48,015 bases of DNA from an archaeon (GCA_024274875.1 JAJSAH010000001.1:1-48015); one strand, 5' to 3'. Positions 26,030-35,205 are shown, numbered from the stretch's first letter. Notes: generated by a model not told the origin, from the sequence alone. A program made the numbers and translations.

Positions 26030-26488
26030 TTATGGGTTAACCCTTACTCCAACAACCCCTGAAGTCACATACTCTTTGCCATTAATCGAATATGTTATAG
26101 TAACCTTTATTTTCTCAAGGGAGCCTACTCTGAACCTGCCTACATCTTTGAACTTCGCTGAGATTATTATTTCATCGTTAGGTCCAACAAGCGTCTGCCC
26201 AGGAAGGCTTTTTTCTTCATTTGTGCTCAGCACAACCAACTTGTACTTTGTGCTCTCTATCCCATAGCCAAGCCCATTATTAAGAACGAGATTAAAACTG
26301 CCATCAGTTTTTAAAGACATGCTCTTGCATTGCAAGCTCGGTTGGAACAAGCACTCCTCGCTCATATATTGCTGCGGATTGAATATGCCGAAAGAGTATA
26401 ATATGGATAATACCGCAACAAGTATCAACAGGGCCCAACCATATGTCATAAGGTACTCCATGGCCGCCTGCCCTTTAGAACCTTTCAT
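26030..26488 (-). CDS. Class III signal peptide pilin-like protein
   Basis: A 152-aa protein. The leader KGSKGQAAMEYLMTYGWA has a basic n-region, the KGQ cleavage region, a Glu at +5 and an EYL core; a 20-residue hydrophobic helix follows. The mature head carries a Cys pair (ECLFQPSLQC) and a C-terminal beta-rich domain (KVTITYSINGKEYV). It is likely a surface pilin. It is a single gene between hisS and an unknown gene. Confidence 0.86.
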   Translation of the reverse strand: MKGSKGQAAMEYLMTYGWALLILVAVLSILYSFGIFNPQQYMSEECLFQPSLQCKSMSLKTDGSFNLVLNNGLGYGIESTKYKLVVLSTNEEKSLPGQTLVGPNDEIIISAKFKDVGRFRVGSLEKIKVTITYSINGKEYVTSGVVGVRVNP

Positions 26489-26550
26489 CGCTAAAATATG
26501 TGTTCATAAAGTTAATAAACCTATATTACCCATGTATAATCGGTGCAAGC

Positions 26551-26841
26551 ATGAGTTCTATATTGGGCAGAGAACTGCGCAAGTTCCCGCTCTACAAAAC
26601 CGACCTGTTTGACAGAAAGGGAGATGTATATATTATGGAAGGCGGTATCATTTTTGAGAGTAACAACCATAAAACAGACATACCGAAAGAGATGATTGAG
26701 GATATAAAGATTATACGGGAGCTGCCCTTTGCAAAATATCTGGTGAATATGCAGTACACCAATTACATGGGAATGAGAGAAAACGTTAGCATGATAGTTG
26801 CAAAAGAAGATTATAATTATTTGGTTTCAAAGTTGAAGTGA
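26551..26841 (+). CDS. Small unknown soluble protein
   Basis: A 96-aa protein from the ATG at 26551; the earlier in-frame ATG at 26500 lies next to the divergent pilin start and adds a Cys-containing hydrophobic stretch that looks non-coding. The sequence is charged with short strands (DVYIMEGGIIFESN, LVNMQYTNYMGM) and ends in a helix. I do not recognise the family. It is followed 18 nt later by a CBS-domain gene. Confidence 0.65.
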   Translation: MSSILGRELRKFPLYKTDLFDRKGDVYIMEGGIIFESNNHKTDIPKEMIEDIKIIRELPFAKYLVNMQYTNYMGMRENVSMIVAKEDYNYLVSKLK

Positions 26842-26859
26842 TAAAAAAGAGGTGATTGA

Positions 26860-27954
26860 GTGGAGTATAAGGATGTGTCCGTGCTTGACTTTGGCGAGCC
26901 AGTATCAGTTGCTATCGCAAAAATATTGCGAGGAGATAAATGCGTAGTCATTACGAAAGATGGCGAGTACTATGGAATTTTTGGAGAGTTGGATGTGAAT
27001 GAAGTTATAGACACTTCAAAAGAAAAAGTAGGTTCTGTCTGCAGGAAGGCCCCATTGCTCAAAGAGATGGAGGATGTAAGAGATGTTCTTCGCGATTTTC
27101 TGAACGGAAGGTTCAAAGCGTTGCCTATTAAAACTAAAGATGGGTTTAAAATAATAGATAGGAATAGCTTCCTGAAACACCTGCTTGAGCAAAACCTTCT
27201 GCCAAACGCAAAAGTTGCCGAAGTGATGTCAACTCCTGTGTTGGGGTTGGAGCAGGATGGATCTATTGCCAAAGCGCTCGAAATAATGCGCAAAAATAAC
27301 ATACGCAGAGTGATCGTGACAGATAAGGGAAGGCTGATAGGCATTCTCGCAATGAAAGATATCTTGCCCGTGTTCGAAACTCCTAAGAATAGGTTGCCAT
27401 TCGTGAAAGAAAAATCAGGTCTTGGAGAGATACCCATAAGGAATTATATGAATACATCTGTGCTGACTCTGCCTCCTGAATCAAGTATCTCTCTTGCAGT
27501 GAGCGAGCTTCAGAAAAAAGATGTTCCATCTGTGATTATATGCGAAGGCGATAGGCCTCTTGGATTGCTAAGCGTAAGGGATCTGCTTGAATTCTCGGTC
27601 CTTAAAGAAGAGAGAGATAACATATACTTAAGCGGCATGGATAGAGCTGATGAGGAGTACTTAGATGAAGTTAAGAGCACGATAAAAAACACAGTGGATA
27701 AAATAAAAAACATGATTCGCGTGGATTATGTAGCAGTACATTATAAAAAGCAGAGATATAAAGGATTGAGGAGCAGATACGAAATCAAGGTGCGCGTGAA
27801 AAGCGATAACATAATCACTGTTGATAATGCAGATTGGGATATAAGGTCTGCCACGCAAGGGGCTATGAAGGAGTTATTCACAACAGTAAAAAAAATCGTA
27901 GACAAGGAAAAAACTATTGCAGAATCAAGGCAGAGGAACAGAAGGAGAAATTAG
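26860..27954 (+). CDS. CBS-domain protein with C-terminal hibernation-factor-like domain
   Basis: A 364-aa protein that starts with GTG (26860), with GAGGTGATT just upstream. Residues 5-115 form a first divergent CBS pair. Residues about 120-250 form a clear second pair (AEVMSTPVLGLEQDGS...RVIVTDKGRLIGIL; NYMNTSVLTLPPESS...LGLLSVRDLLEF). CBS pairs bind adenine nucleotides. Residues 275-350 (IRVDYVAVHYKK, YEIKVRVKSDN, DWDIRSATQGAMKELF) alternate strands and helices like a ribosome hibernation-promoting-factor fold. If right, it could sense nucleotide level and act on ribosomes; this last part is inference. Confidence 0.82.
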   Translation: MEYKDVSVLDFGEPVSVAIAKILRGDKCVVITKDGEYYGIFGELDVNEVIDTSKEKVGSVCRKAPLLKEMEDVRDVLRDFLNGRFKALPIKTKDGFKIIDRNSFLKHLLEQNLLPNAKVAEVMSTPVLGLEQDGSIAKALEIMRKNNIRRVIVTDKGRLIGILAMKDILPVFETPKNRLPFVKEKSGLGEIPIRNYMNTSVLTLPPESSISLAVSELQKKDVPSVIICEGDRPLGLLSVRDLLEFSVLKEERDNIYLSGMDRADEEYLDEVKSTIKNTVDKIKNMIRVDYVAVHYKKQRYKGLRSRYEIKVRVKSDNIITVDNADWDIRSATQGAMKELFTTVKKIVDKEKTIAESRQRNRRRN

Positions 27955-27958
27955 ATCT

Positions 27959-28378
27959 TCAACTTATCTGCAAATGCACTGAATCCATATCCTTTCTTAT
28001 TCTTATCTTTTTTATGCCCGATGCCTTAAAATCAATCGGGCTGAACGGATTCAATTCAACAGATAAAGGTTTTACAATCTGTTTTCCATCAGGCAGGTCG
28101 AATACTAAATTGGGGTCATCATAATGCAGGGTTCCTGCAGGCAGATACACATTCAAACTAACCTCAGTGCCAGGACCGTAAGATGATGCTGAATCAATCA
28201 CAGACACAATCTTATCAAGCGACTGTTCAGTTTGAGCTGCTGCAGAAAATTGCGTGAAATCCAACATCGCAGGCATTACAACATACATCAAGACGAATAT
28301 CAATACCATTGCAAAACCGACGACAAACAGCGTTTCCGTGCTTGCCTGCCCTCTCTTAAAATCCATACGCATAAGCAT
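27959..28378 (-). CDS. Class III signal peptide pilin-like protein
   Basis: A 139-aa protein; an inner ATG at 28366 (MDFKRGQAS) is the more compact start. The leader KRGQASTETLFVVG has the RGQ cleavage region with a Glu at +5, as in type IV pilins, then a 20-residue hydrophobic helix. The mature part is a small beta-rich head (VSLNVYLPAGTL, IKKIRIRKDMDSV). It is convergent with the CBS gene that ends 5 nt away and divergent from valS. Confidence 0.82.
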   Translation of the reverse strand: MLMRMDFKRGQASTETLFVVGFAMVLIFVLMYVVMPAMLDFTQFSAAAQTEQSLDKIVSVIDSASSYGPGTEVSLNVYLPAGTLHYDDPNLVFDLPDGKQIVKPLSVELNPFSPIDFKASGIKKIRIRKDMDSVHLQIS

Positions 28379-28433
28379 ATTTTAGCTGATTAAATTAAAA
28401 ATGTTTCCATATACCAAATTACTGGGTGCAATC

Positions 28434-30788
28434 ATGGATAAGTATTCAAAAGATATTGAAATTAAATGGATGAAGCATTGGTCTTCAAATAATACTTATG
28501 CGTTCAAAGATGACGGAAAAAAACCAATCTACTCTATAGATACTCCTCCTCCATTCACATCAGGAAAACTGCATATGGGGCATGTGTTAAGCTATTCATT
28601 GTTTGATTTTGCAGCACGGTTCAAGCGAATGAGAGGATGCAATGTGCTGTACCCGCAAGGATGGGATTGCCAAGGATTCCCAACTGAAGTTAAGGTTGAA
28701 AAAAAATACGGCAAAAACCTCAACAGAGATGAGTTTGTCAACAGATGCATTGAATGGACTAAAGAATTCATAGAGACAATGAGAAGTCAAATGATGCGCA
28801 TGGGATTCTCAGCTGATTGGAGCAGGGAGTACAAAACTATGGACCCAGAGTATCATAAAAAAGTTCAATACTCACTCATTAAAATGCATGAACAGGGACT
28901 GGTGTATATAGGGGAACACCCTGTGTTCTGGTGCGCAAACTGCAGGAGCGCAATCGCAAAAGCCGAGACTGAAGAGGTTGAACGGAAAACTGTGCTCAAC
29001 TACATTAAGTTCAGGGTTGCCGAAACTGAGGAAGACTTAATCATCGCAACTACAAGGCCTGAATACCTGCATGCGTGCGTTGCGGTGTTTGTGCATCCAG
29101 ATGACGAAAGGTACAGGCATCTAATAGGCAAAGATGCTATTACGCCGCTTGGCAAACAAGTTAAAATAATTGGAGATGTTGATGTTGAGAAGGATTTTGG
29201 AACGGGAATTGTTATGGTGTGCACTTTTGGAGACAAGCAAGATGCAGTATGGGTATACAGGCATAATCTCCCAATAATAGATGCGATTGATGAAGCTGGC
29301 AGGATAAAAAATTCCGACAAATTTGATGGTTTGAAATTAACTGATGCGCGAGAAGCAATGCTCAAAAGAATTAAAGAAGATGGAAAATTGGTTAAAACTG
29401 AGGCGCTGCACCAAGTTGTAAAGATTCATGACAGATGCAAAAAACCTATCGAACTAAAAATGTCAAAGCAGTGGTTCTGCAAAGTTGATGGATTTCAAAG
29501 AGATATTATTAAGGCAGCCAAAGAAATGGAATGGATACCATCATACACATTGCAATACCTAGTTGATTGGACAAATTTTGTTGAATGGGATTGGGTAATA
29601 TCAAGGCAGAGGCATTTCGGAACGCCGTTGCCTTTCTATGTATGCAGCAAATGCAATCATACTGCGCCTGTCGATGAAAGCGAACTTCCATTCAAACCAG
29701 ATAAGGCAAAAAATAGGAAATGCGATAAGTGCGGGCATGAGATGAAACCAGAGAGGAGCGTGGCTGATGTATGGGTTGATTCAAGCATAACTCCGCTCAT
29801 AATCTCTGGATGGCCTGACAACGAAAACTGGAAAAAATATTATCCTGTTTCATTAAGGCCGCAGGGCATAGAAATTATAAGAACATGGGCGTTTTACACT
29901 ATATACAGAACGCTTGTGCTTACAGGCAAACCTCCATTCAAGCAGCTGCTATTGAACGGAAATGTCCTTGGACCTGATGGAAAAAAGATGAGCAAAAGCC
30001 TTGGGAACATCGTTGACCCTTTGGAATTGGTTGAGAAGTACTCTGCTGATGCCGTGAGAATATGGGTTACAATGAGCGGTGCAACTGCAAAAGACAGGCC
30101 GTTCAACTACCAAGAAATGAAATATGCACAATCATTCATCAATAAATTGTGGAATGCATCAAGGTTTGTTGAGAATGCGTGCAAAGATTACGATGCAAAT
30201 AATGAGATGCAATTTATTACAGCTGACAGGTGGATTATGGATAAGTTGGAAAGAGTGAAGCATAAGGTTACAGAAGCATACGAAAAATATGATTATTTCA
30301 CTGCAACAACCGAACTGCAAAATTTCTTTTGGCATGATTTCTGCGATAATTATTTAGAGTTCGTGAAATACAGGATTTACAGTGATGAAGCTAAACTTAA
30401 AGCAAGCGCGCAGCATACTCTCAGAACAGTGCTGCTGCAATCAATAAAGATGCTCGCGCCTGTCGCGCCCTTCACAACGGAAGAGGTATATAATGAGTTG
30501 TTTAATAATGAAGAAAGCATACATCTCAGCAGTTGGCCTGAACAGCTAAAAGAGAACATCAACGATGATTATAAGAATGCTGGAGAATTGCTTGCAAGCA
30601 TTATCAGTGAAATCAGAAAATACAAAAACAGTAAGAAAATGTCTCTTAAAGAGGAATTGCCATACCTGAAAATATTTGTTCCTAAAGAGCTTGAGAGATA
30701 CAACGAACAAATAAGGGATGAAGTAAAAAATATCGGAAAAGTTAAAGATATTGAGTTTGCGATTGGAGAACAAATATGCGTAGAGTAA
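28434..30788 (+). CDS. valS: Valyl-tRNA synthetase
   Basis: A 784-aa class I synthetase from the ATG at 28434; the ORF opens at 28401, but the family start is MDKYSKDIEIKWMKHW. HIGH is SGKLHMGHVLSYS (about residue 45) and KMSKS is KKMSKSLGN (about residue 518). The editing domain has ATTRPEYL and the GTGIVMVCTFGDKQD pocket. A CxxC...CxxC zinc ribbon (CSKCNHTAPVD, CDKCGHEM) sits inside the catalytic half. The C-terminal anticodon domain is present, but the protein lacks the long tail of bacterial ValRS. Confidence 0.96.
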   Translation: MDKYSKDIEIKWMKHWSSNNTYAFKDDGKKPIYSIDTPPPFTSGKLHMGHVLSYSLFDFAARFKRMRGCNVLYPQGWDCQGFPTEVKVEKKYGKNLNRDEFVNRCIEWTKEFIETMRSQMMRMGFSADWSREYKTMDPEYHKKVQYSLIKMHEQGLVYIGEHPVFWCANCRSAIAKAETEEVERKTVLNYIKFRVAETEEDLIIATTRPEYLHACVAVFVHPDDERYRHLIGKDAITPLGKQVKIIGDVDVEKDFGTGIVMVCTFGDKQDAVWVYRHNLPIIDAIDEAGRIKNSDKFDGLKLTDAREAMLKRIKEDGKLVKTEALHQVVKIHDRCKKPIELKMSKQWFCKVDGFQRDIIKAAKEMEWIPSYTLQYLVDWTNFVEWDWVISRQRHFGTPLPFYVCSKCNHTAPVDESELPFKPDKAKNRKCDKCGHEMKPERSVADVWVDSSITPLIISGWPDNENWKKYYPVSLRPQGIEIIRTWAFYTIYRTLVLTGKPPFKQLLLNGNVLGPDGKKMSKSLGNIVDPLELVEKYSADAVRIWVTMSGATAKDRPFNYQEMKYAQSFINKLWNASRFVENACKDYDANNEMQFITADRWIMDKLERVKHKVTEAYEKYDYFTATTELQNFFWHDFCDNYLEFVKYRIYSDEAKLKASAQHTLRTVLLQSIKMLAPVAPFTTEEVYNELFNNEESIHLSSWPEQLKENINDDYKNAGELLASIISEIRKYKNSKKMSLKEELPYLKIFVPKELERYNEQIRDEVKNIGKVKDIEFAIGEQICVE

Positions 30789-30792
30789 TAAA

Positions 30793-31884
30793 ATGATTCC
30801 AGGAATACACATAAACACTGTTGCGGAATTGATGCTTAATTACGGAGTCAGCGGGTTTTATGGAGTAGCAGTGCTTTACATACTCTATGGAATTTCAGTG
30901 GCATTGGAAGGGATTTATGCGATCTCACTGAACATACCTGATGGAGCCACTGGAATTGTGCCTGCTGCCGCGCAGAGATTATCAGGAAAAGGAATGGTTG
31001 GAAGGAGCATACGCTCTTACATACTTGGAGGGATTTATGGGGTGGCATTCGCAACAGCTCTGATGCCTCTTGCATTCGTAATTTTACCAAGCATGCAACA
31101 GTTCGCGCAAGAGAATATGTTTTTGATTTTGCTGTTCGCATCCTCATACATACTATTAAGCGATGCAAAAATCCAAAATATTGTTGCATTCGTTCTCGCA
31201 GGATTGTTCGGTTTGTACATATTCGAAAGCGGGGATTACATATTTCCAATGTTGGCAGGGTTTTTCACATTGCCAATGCTCATGATAAAAACGAAAGCGG
31301 TTGATATAGAGAAGGAGAAAGAATGCAAAAACGGAATTGAATGGAAAATACCTGCAATCGCAACTGCTGCTACAGCAGTTATGTATCTTATTCCAGGAGT
31401 GGCAACCCCAACCCAAATCATAATACTCGCAAGCATTTTCGCGAACATAAAAACTGAGGATTTCATAACTGCGCTCGGCGCAATCAATGCATCAAACATA
31501 ATATACTCAATAATGATGGTTGATATAATACATAAAAACAGGACTGGTGTGGCAATAATCGCTCAAAACATGTTTGAGACAGGAATGCATGATCATGCAA
31601 TAATCGCGCTTATCGGAAGCGCAGCATTCGCGCTAACCGCATACGCAATACTACCAAGAATAAAAGATATTGTAATTTTTCTGAAACCATTTAACGAACA
31701 AATAATGAAGTTTATTCTAGGCGCATATCTTACTCTGCTTGTGTACCTTACGAGCGGAGGGATGGGAGTATTCATAATGGGGATTGCATGCGCCATAGGA
31801 ATAATTACATTAATAACAAAAGCGAGGAGAACTAATCTTATGGGAAGTATTATATTAAATTCACTTAAATATTATTATAGGTAA
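30793..31884 (+). CDS. TctA/DUF112-like membrane protein
   Basis: A 363-aa polytopic membrane protein with about ten hydrophobic helices. It opens with PGIHINTVAEL, the conserved N-terminus of the archaeal TctA-like (COG1784) family. It has two pseudo-repeated halves, the second around PGVATPTQIIILA. Bacterial TctA carries tricarboxylates with a binding protein; no TctB or TctC partner is visible, so the archaeal substrate is open. It starts 4 nt after valS and lies 1 nt before the next membrane protein gene. Confidence 0.82.
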   Translation: MIPGIHINTVAELMLNYGVSGFYGVAVLYILYGISVALEGIYAISLNIPDGATGIVPAAAQRLSGKGMVGRSIRSYILGGIYGVAFATALMPLAFVILPSMQQFAQENMFLILLFASSYILLSDAKIQNIVAFVLAGLFGLYIFESGDYIFPMLAGFFTLPMLMIKTKAVDIEKEKECKNGIEWKIPAIATAATAVMYLIPGVATPTQIIILASIFANIKTEDFITALGAINASNIIYSIMMVDIIHKNRTGVAIIAQNMFETGMHDHAIIALIGSAAFALTAYAILPRIKDIVIFLKPFNEQIMKFILGAYLTLLVYLTSGGMGVFIMGIACAIGIITLITKARRTNLMGSIILNSLKYYYR

Positions 31885-31885
31885 A

Positions 31886-32434
31886 ATGGATGGTAAAGAG
31901 AAAATTAAAGGAACATTAATTGTGTTGATAACTATTGCTATTATTGGGGCAATACTGCTGAATATCAATTATATACAATTGTACAACTGGAAAGGATTAG
32001 GATATTTTGGGGTATTCATAGTAATGCTGATAACAAGCGCAACAGTAGTATTTCCTATCCCTGGGCTTGCAGTAGCAACGCTTGCAGGACCATTTGCAAA
32101 CCCTATTTTATTAGGGATTTTTGGTGGCGTCGGAAGCGCGCTGGGAGAACTTACTGGGTACATGATAGGATACGGCGGAAGAGAGATTATTGATGGAAAA
32201 CGAATAAAAGAGTATAATGAAATTAAAAACAAGCTCAAAAAAAAGAATGAAGACGCAATAATCTTATTCGCGCTTGCATTGACGCCTAATCCGCTTTTTG
32301 ATGTTGCAGGAATTGCTGCAGGAGCGCTTAAGTATCCGCTTTGGAAATTCCTGCTCATAACAACACCTGGAAAAATCATAAAGGTAATCCTATTTGCGTA
32401 TTTAGGATATTATGCAGCAGGAGCGCTCATATAA
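31886..32434 (+). CDS. VTT/DedA-like membrane protein (SNARE-associated)
   Basis: A 182-aa membrane protein. The VTT core is visible: FPIPGLAVATLAGPFANPIL, GSALGELTGYMIGYGGRE, then ALTPNPLFDVAGIAAGALK and the LITTPGKIIKVILFAYLG end. The family has re-entrant loops and is linked to lipid scrambling and membrane homeostasis. It follows the TctA-like gene by 1 nt, suggesting an operon of two membrane proteins. It ends next to tRNA-Leu on the opposite strand. Confidence 0.87.
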   Translation: MDGKEKIKGTLIVLITIAIIGAILLNINYIQLYNWKGLGYFGVFIVMLITSATVVFPIPGLAVATLAGPFANPILLGIFGGVGSALGELTGYMIGYGGREIIDGKRIKEYNEIKNKLKKKNEDAIILFALALTPNPLFDVAGIAAGALKYPLWKFLLITTPGKIIKVILFAYLGYYAAGALI

Positions 32435-32435
32435 A

Positions 32436-32551
32436 TGCAGGGGGCAGGATTCGAACCTGCGAAGGCGCTAGGCCACCAGATTTCTTACCGCGCAATCGCA
32501 GCAAGAACACGGCCTTGAGTCTGGCGCGTTTGACCGCTCCGCCACCCCTGC
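32436..32551 (-). tRNA. tRNA-Leu(CAA) with anticodon-loop intron and long variable arm
   Basis: Acceptor GCAGGGG (5' end 32551) pairs with CCCCTGC, with discriminator A at 32436. The anticodon stem CCAGA/TCTGG carries CAA. An intron of about 32 nt sits after G37. The long variable arm TGGCCTAGCGCCTTC is the class II mark of tRNA-Leu. The T arm GCAGG-TTCGAAT-CCTGC is unbroken. Confidence 0.92.
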
Positions 32552-32576
32552 AAATAAAAATATTATATGACAATAA

Positions 32577-32726
32577 TTACTTGGCAGTCTTGCCCTTCTT
32601 CTTTGCCCTAAGCACTTTATAACCGCACTTCCTGCATTTATCTGCGCTTTTGGGATTCCTGGTTTTGCATTTCATGCATATTTTAACGCCCATAATAACT
32701 GATTCAGCTTCAGGAAACTTCGCCAT
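32577..32726 (-). CDS. rpl40e: Large ribosomal subunit protein eL40
   Basis: A 49-aa protein that was too short for standard ORF cut-offs. It reads MAKFPEAESVIMGVKICMKC at the start, then a second CxxC (CRKCGY), forming the C4 zinc ribbon of eL40, and ends with a lysine-rich tail. The start at 32726 and stop at 32577-32579 are in frame with no break. eL40 is at the base of the large-subunit P stalk. It is alone on the minus strand, divergent from the UbiA gene. Confidence 0.93.
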   Translation of the reverse strand: MAKFPEAESVIMGVKICMKCKTRNPKSADKCRKCGYKVLRAKKKGKTAK

Positions 32727-32763
32727 TCAATTACACCTCTGAACGCATATTTTCAGGAAACAA

Positions 32764-32772
32764 TATTTAATA
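32764..32772 (+). promoter_or_regulatory. TATA box for the UbiA gene
   Basis: tatttaata lies 26 nt before the ATG at 32790, implying a leaderless mRNA. Confidence 0.6.
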
Positions 32773-32789
32773 AATTTGTTATTGTAGGT

Positions 32790-33638
32790 ATGTCGATGAA
32801 TGCTAAAAGCATAGCGAGATTAATCAGAATTGAACACTCACTAATGCTGTGCCTTGGAGTTATTACAGTAATTCTTCTGCAAAATCTCGCATTCACGGAT
32901 ATGCAAATCGCTGCGCTGTTGCTTACTCCTTTCTTAATCTCAGCAGGAGCGTTTGCGCTTAATGATTATTTCGATATTGAAAGCGATAAAATCAATAAGA
33001 AAGATAATCCAATAGTGAAAGGCGAGATTAGGGAAACAGATGCGCTGCTCATTGGAGCCGAAATGATTGCTGTGGGAGTTATAATCTCATGGCATCTGGG
33101 AATGGGGGCGTTCATTATCGCGGTGCTGTTCGCAATACTCTCAATTGCGTATGATTACAAACTCAAAGATATCGCAGTTATTGGAAATGCAGTTATTGCG
33201 TCCTCTATGGCAATAGTGTTCATATTCACTGAAATAAGCCTGGCAGGAGAAATCAGCGAATTAGTGTTGCTTATCTCAGCCGTGTCATTTATGTCAGGGA
33301 TTGGCAGGGAAATACAGAAAACTGCGCAGGATATGGAAGGAGATTTAAAAGGAAGAAAATCAAAAACACTACCGATGATTATTGGGAAAGAAAATGCACT
33401 GCATTTGGCTGCTGCATTAATTGTTTGCGCATCACTGCTTGCACTGCACCTGTACTTTGCAGTTCCGCCGTTGCAGAATAATATTGCATATTTAGCTATT
33501 GCATTATGTTCGATCGCTCTGTTCGCATACTCAACAATCAAATTCTACGGAGATGAAAAAGAAATGGAAATCGGAAGAAAATATTCATTGTATGCGCTAA
33601 TGCTAGGGATAATTGCGTTCTTGGTTGGTGGGTTATAG
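32790..33638 (+). CDS. UbiA-family prenyltransferase, probable digeranylgeranylglyceryl phosphate synthase
   Basis: A 282-aa membrane enzyme with about eight hydrophobic helices. The first Asp-rich motif is NDYFDIESDKINKKDNPI (N-D-x-x-D-x-x-x-D) and the second is around TAQDMEGDLKGRKSKTLP (D-x-x-x-D). Archaeal members attach the second geranylgeranyl chain to glycerol phosphate in ether-lipid synthesis. The archaeal branch and the genome's IPP isomerase support that role, but substrate cannot be proved from motifs. ATG at 32799 is an alternative start; the TATA box supports 32790. Confidence 0.88.
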   Translation: MSMNAKSIARLIRIEHSLMLCLGVITVILLQNLAFTDMQIAALLLTPFLISAGAFALNDYFDIESDKINKKDNPIVKGEIRETDALLIGAEMIAVGVIISWHLGMGAFIIAVLFAILSIAYDYKLKDIAVIGNAVIASSMAIVFIFTEISLAGEISELVLLISAVSFMSGIGREIQKTAQDMEGDLKGRKSKTLPMIIGKENALHLAAALIVCASLLALHLYFAVPPLQNNIAYLAIALCSIALFAYSTIKFYGDEKEMEIGRKYSLYALMLGIIAFLVGGL

Positions 33639-33672
33639 ACAGAAGAAAGAGTGTCGAATCAGCACAAATGCT

Positions 33673-33680
33673 TTTATATT
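33673..33680 (+). promoter_or_regulatory. TATA box for the caspase-like-fold gene
   Basis: tttatatt lies 28 nt before the ATG at 33701, and after the in-frame ATG at 33668. It therefore favours a leaderless start at 33701. Confidence 0.6.
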
Positions 33681-33700
33681 ACAAAATAGTAATAATACGC

Positions 33701-35098
33701 ATGCGCCTGTTGGCAAAAAACAAAAGAAAAAAACCAAAAAAGCGTAGTAAACTCGTCCATGCTCCCCTATTGGCATTTCAATTGCTGACGTTATCAAGCG
33801 CACCAATTAATTACTATGGAATAGAATTCACACAGACAATGCAAAGCAAGCCTAATGCTGTTTCAGAGAAATCAAGCAAGCAATATGCAAAATTATTGCG
33901 CAAGCTAATGAATCATATAACTCTAAACTGCGGACTGAAAAACACAAAAAAATGCATAAAGCCAATTATTGAAATATCAAAACATGCTGTTGGAAGGCTA
34001 TCAGAAAATGGATATGATTTCTTTTCTGAATGCGTAGGTTCCTGGCCACTCAAAAACATATATGATTTGCCAAATAATGCAAATAAGCTTTTTGCCCTCA
34101 TTCGTTATTCAGAATTGTATAAAGATACTGCTGGATGGAAAAGAACAGCACTTACTCATGCTTCAAGCATATTTGTATCAAACAAAAACGCCAAAGGTAA
34201 AAGTATTGATGCGATACTGATAGGTAAAATTATCTCAAATATGGCTAACAAAATAGGTAATCATTTTAATCTGAAAGATATTTACAGAGAATTAAAAATC
34301 ATTAGACGCTTAGAAACGGCAATATCTGCTACAGGAGGAAACCTTAACGATATTGAATCTGCGTATTCTTTTAGAGTGCGGCATCCAGCAGAATTTAAAA
34401 TCCTATGGTCATGGTGCAATATACGATATTGGAACAGATACAGTGAGATAGCTCTCCTTGAAACTGCAAAAAACATGATGAACCCAAAAAGAAAAATTAA
34501 TTCACAATTTACTGTTGCAATTTCAGCTCGATCAGATTTTAACAGTGCATTTTATCATCCATATTATTCATCAATGTATGATGATGTTATAGATCACGGT
34601 CATCACTTGGTAATATTTGAAGTAGATAGCGACAGAACGTTAGAAGAGCACATTAATTATGCTGTACTTGTGCGCGATAAAAAAATAGATAATCTAATAA
34701 TAACTGGACACGGGAGAGAAAATGGGATAATGTTAATGTCTGAAGCAGCATTTAGGAATATCACAGAATTAAAAACAGAAACTATGGCATATGCTCGCGC
34801 TGCACAGGAGAAGATAAACATAGAGGACATGATATTTTTAAGTGATAACGATTTTGGCATATTGGATCAGATTGTTCATAATTTATCGGACAATGCCAAT
34901 ATTGTTCTAATCTCATGTTTGACAGGCAAAGGCAAGTATCCATTTGCAAAAATGCTCTCTGAAATAAGCTATTGCGAGGGAAAGAGGATAACTATTTTTG
35001 CGCCAGAAGATATTGCTGTCTTTAGAGGATTAGCATGGAACGGAAACAAGATCATCGGCGCAAAATATTCCGCCACAACAAAGATATTCCGAAAATAA
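33701..35098 (+). CDS. Unknown protein with clan CD (caspase/CHAT/C80-like) His-Cys signature
   Basis: A 465-aa protein. A lysine-rich start is followed by a short hydrophobic stretch (LVHAPLLAFQLLTLSSAP), perhaps a signal or anchor. Residues about 40-290 are helical and unrecognised. The C-terminal 165 residues look like a caspase fold: strand HHLVIFEV, strand plus His in NLIITGHGREN (His337), then NIVLISCLTGKG with Cys406, followed by ITIFAPED. His after a hydrophobic strand in a GHG and Cys after the next strand in an SC are the dyad of C14, C80, C25 and CHAT peptidases. Two unknown genes follow on the same strand. Confidence 0.6.
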   Translation: MRLLAKNKRKKPKKRSKLVHAPLLAFQLLTLSSAPINYYGIEFTQTMQSKPNAVSEKSSKQYAKLLRKLMNHITLNCGLKNTKKCIKPIIEISKHAVGRLSENGYDFFSECVGSWPLKNIYDLPNNANKLFALIRYSELYKDTAGWKRTALTHASSIFVSNKNAKGKSIDAILIGKIISNMANKIGNHFNLKDIYRELKIIRRLETAISATGGNLNDIESAYSFRVRHPAEFKILWSWCNIRYWNRYSEIALLETAKNMMNPKRKINSQFTVAISARSDFNSAFYHPYYSSMYDDVIDHGHHLVIFEVDSDRTLEEHINYAVLVRDKKIDNLIITGHGRENGIMLMSEAAFRNITELKTETMAYARAAQEKINIEDMIFLSDNDFGILDQIVHNLSDNANIVLISCLTGKGKYPFAKMLSEISYCEGKRITIFAPEDIAVFRGLAWNGNKIIGAKYSATTKIFRK

Positions 35099-35205
35099 AT
35101 AGATAATGCAAACTTTCTATTCTTCGCAGTGGTTGCAGATATTACTTACGATTGAATATATGTAGTATTAATAATCTAATGAAGCTAATTCTGTAAGATC
35201 TGAGT

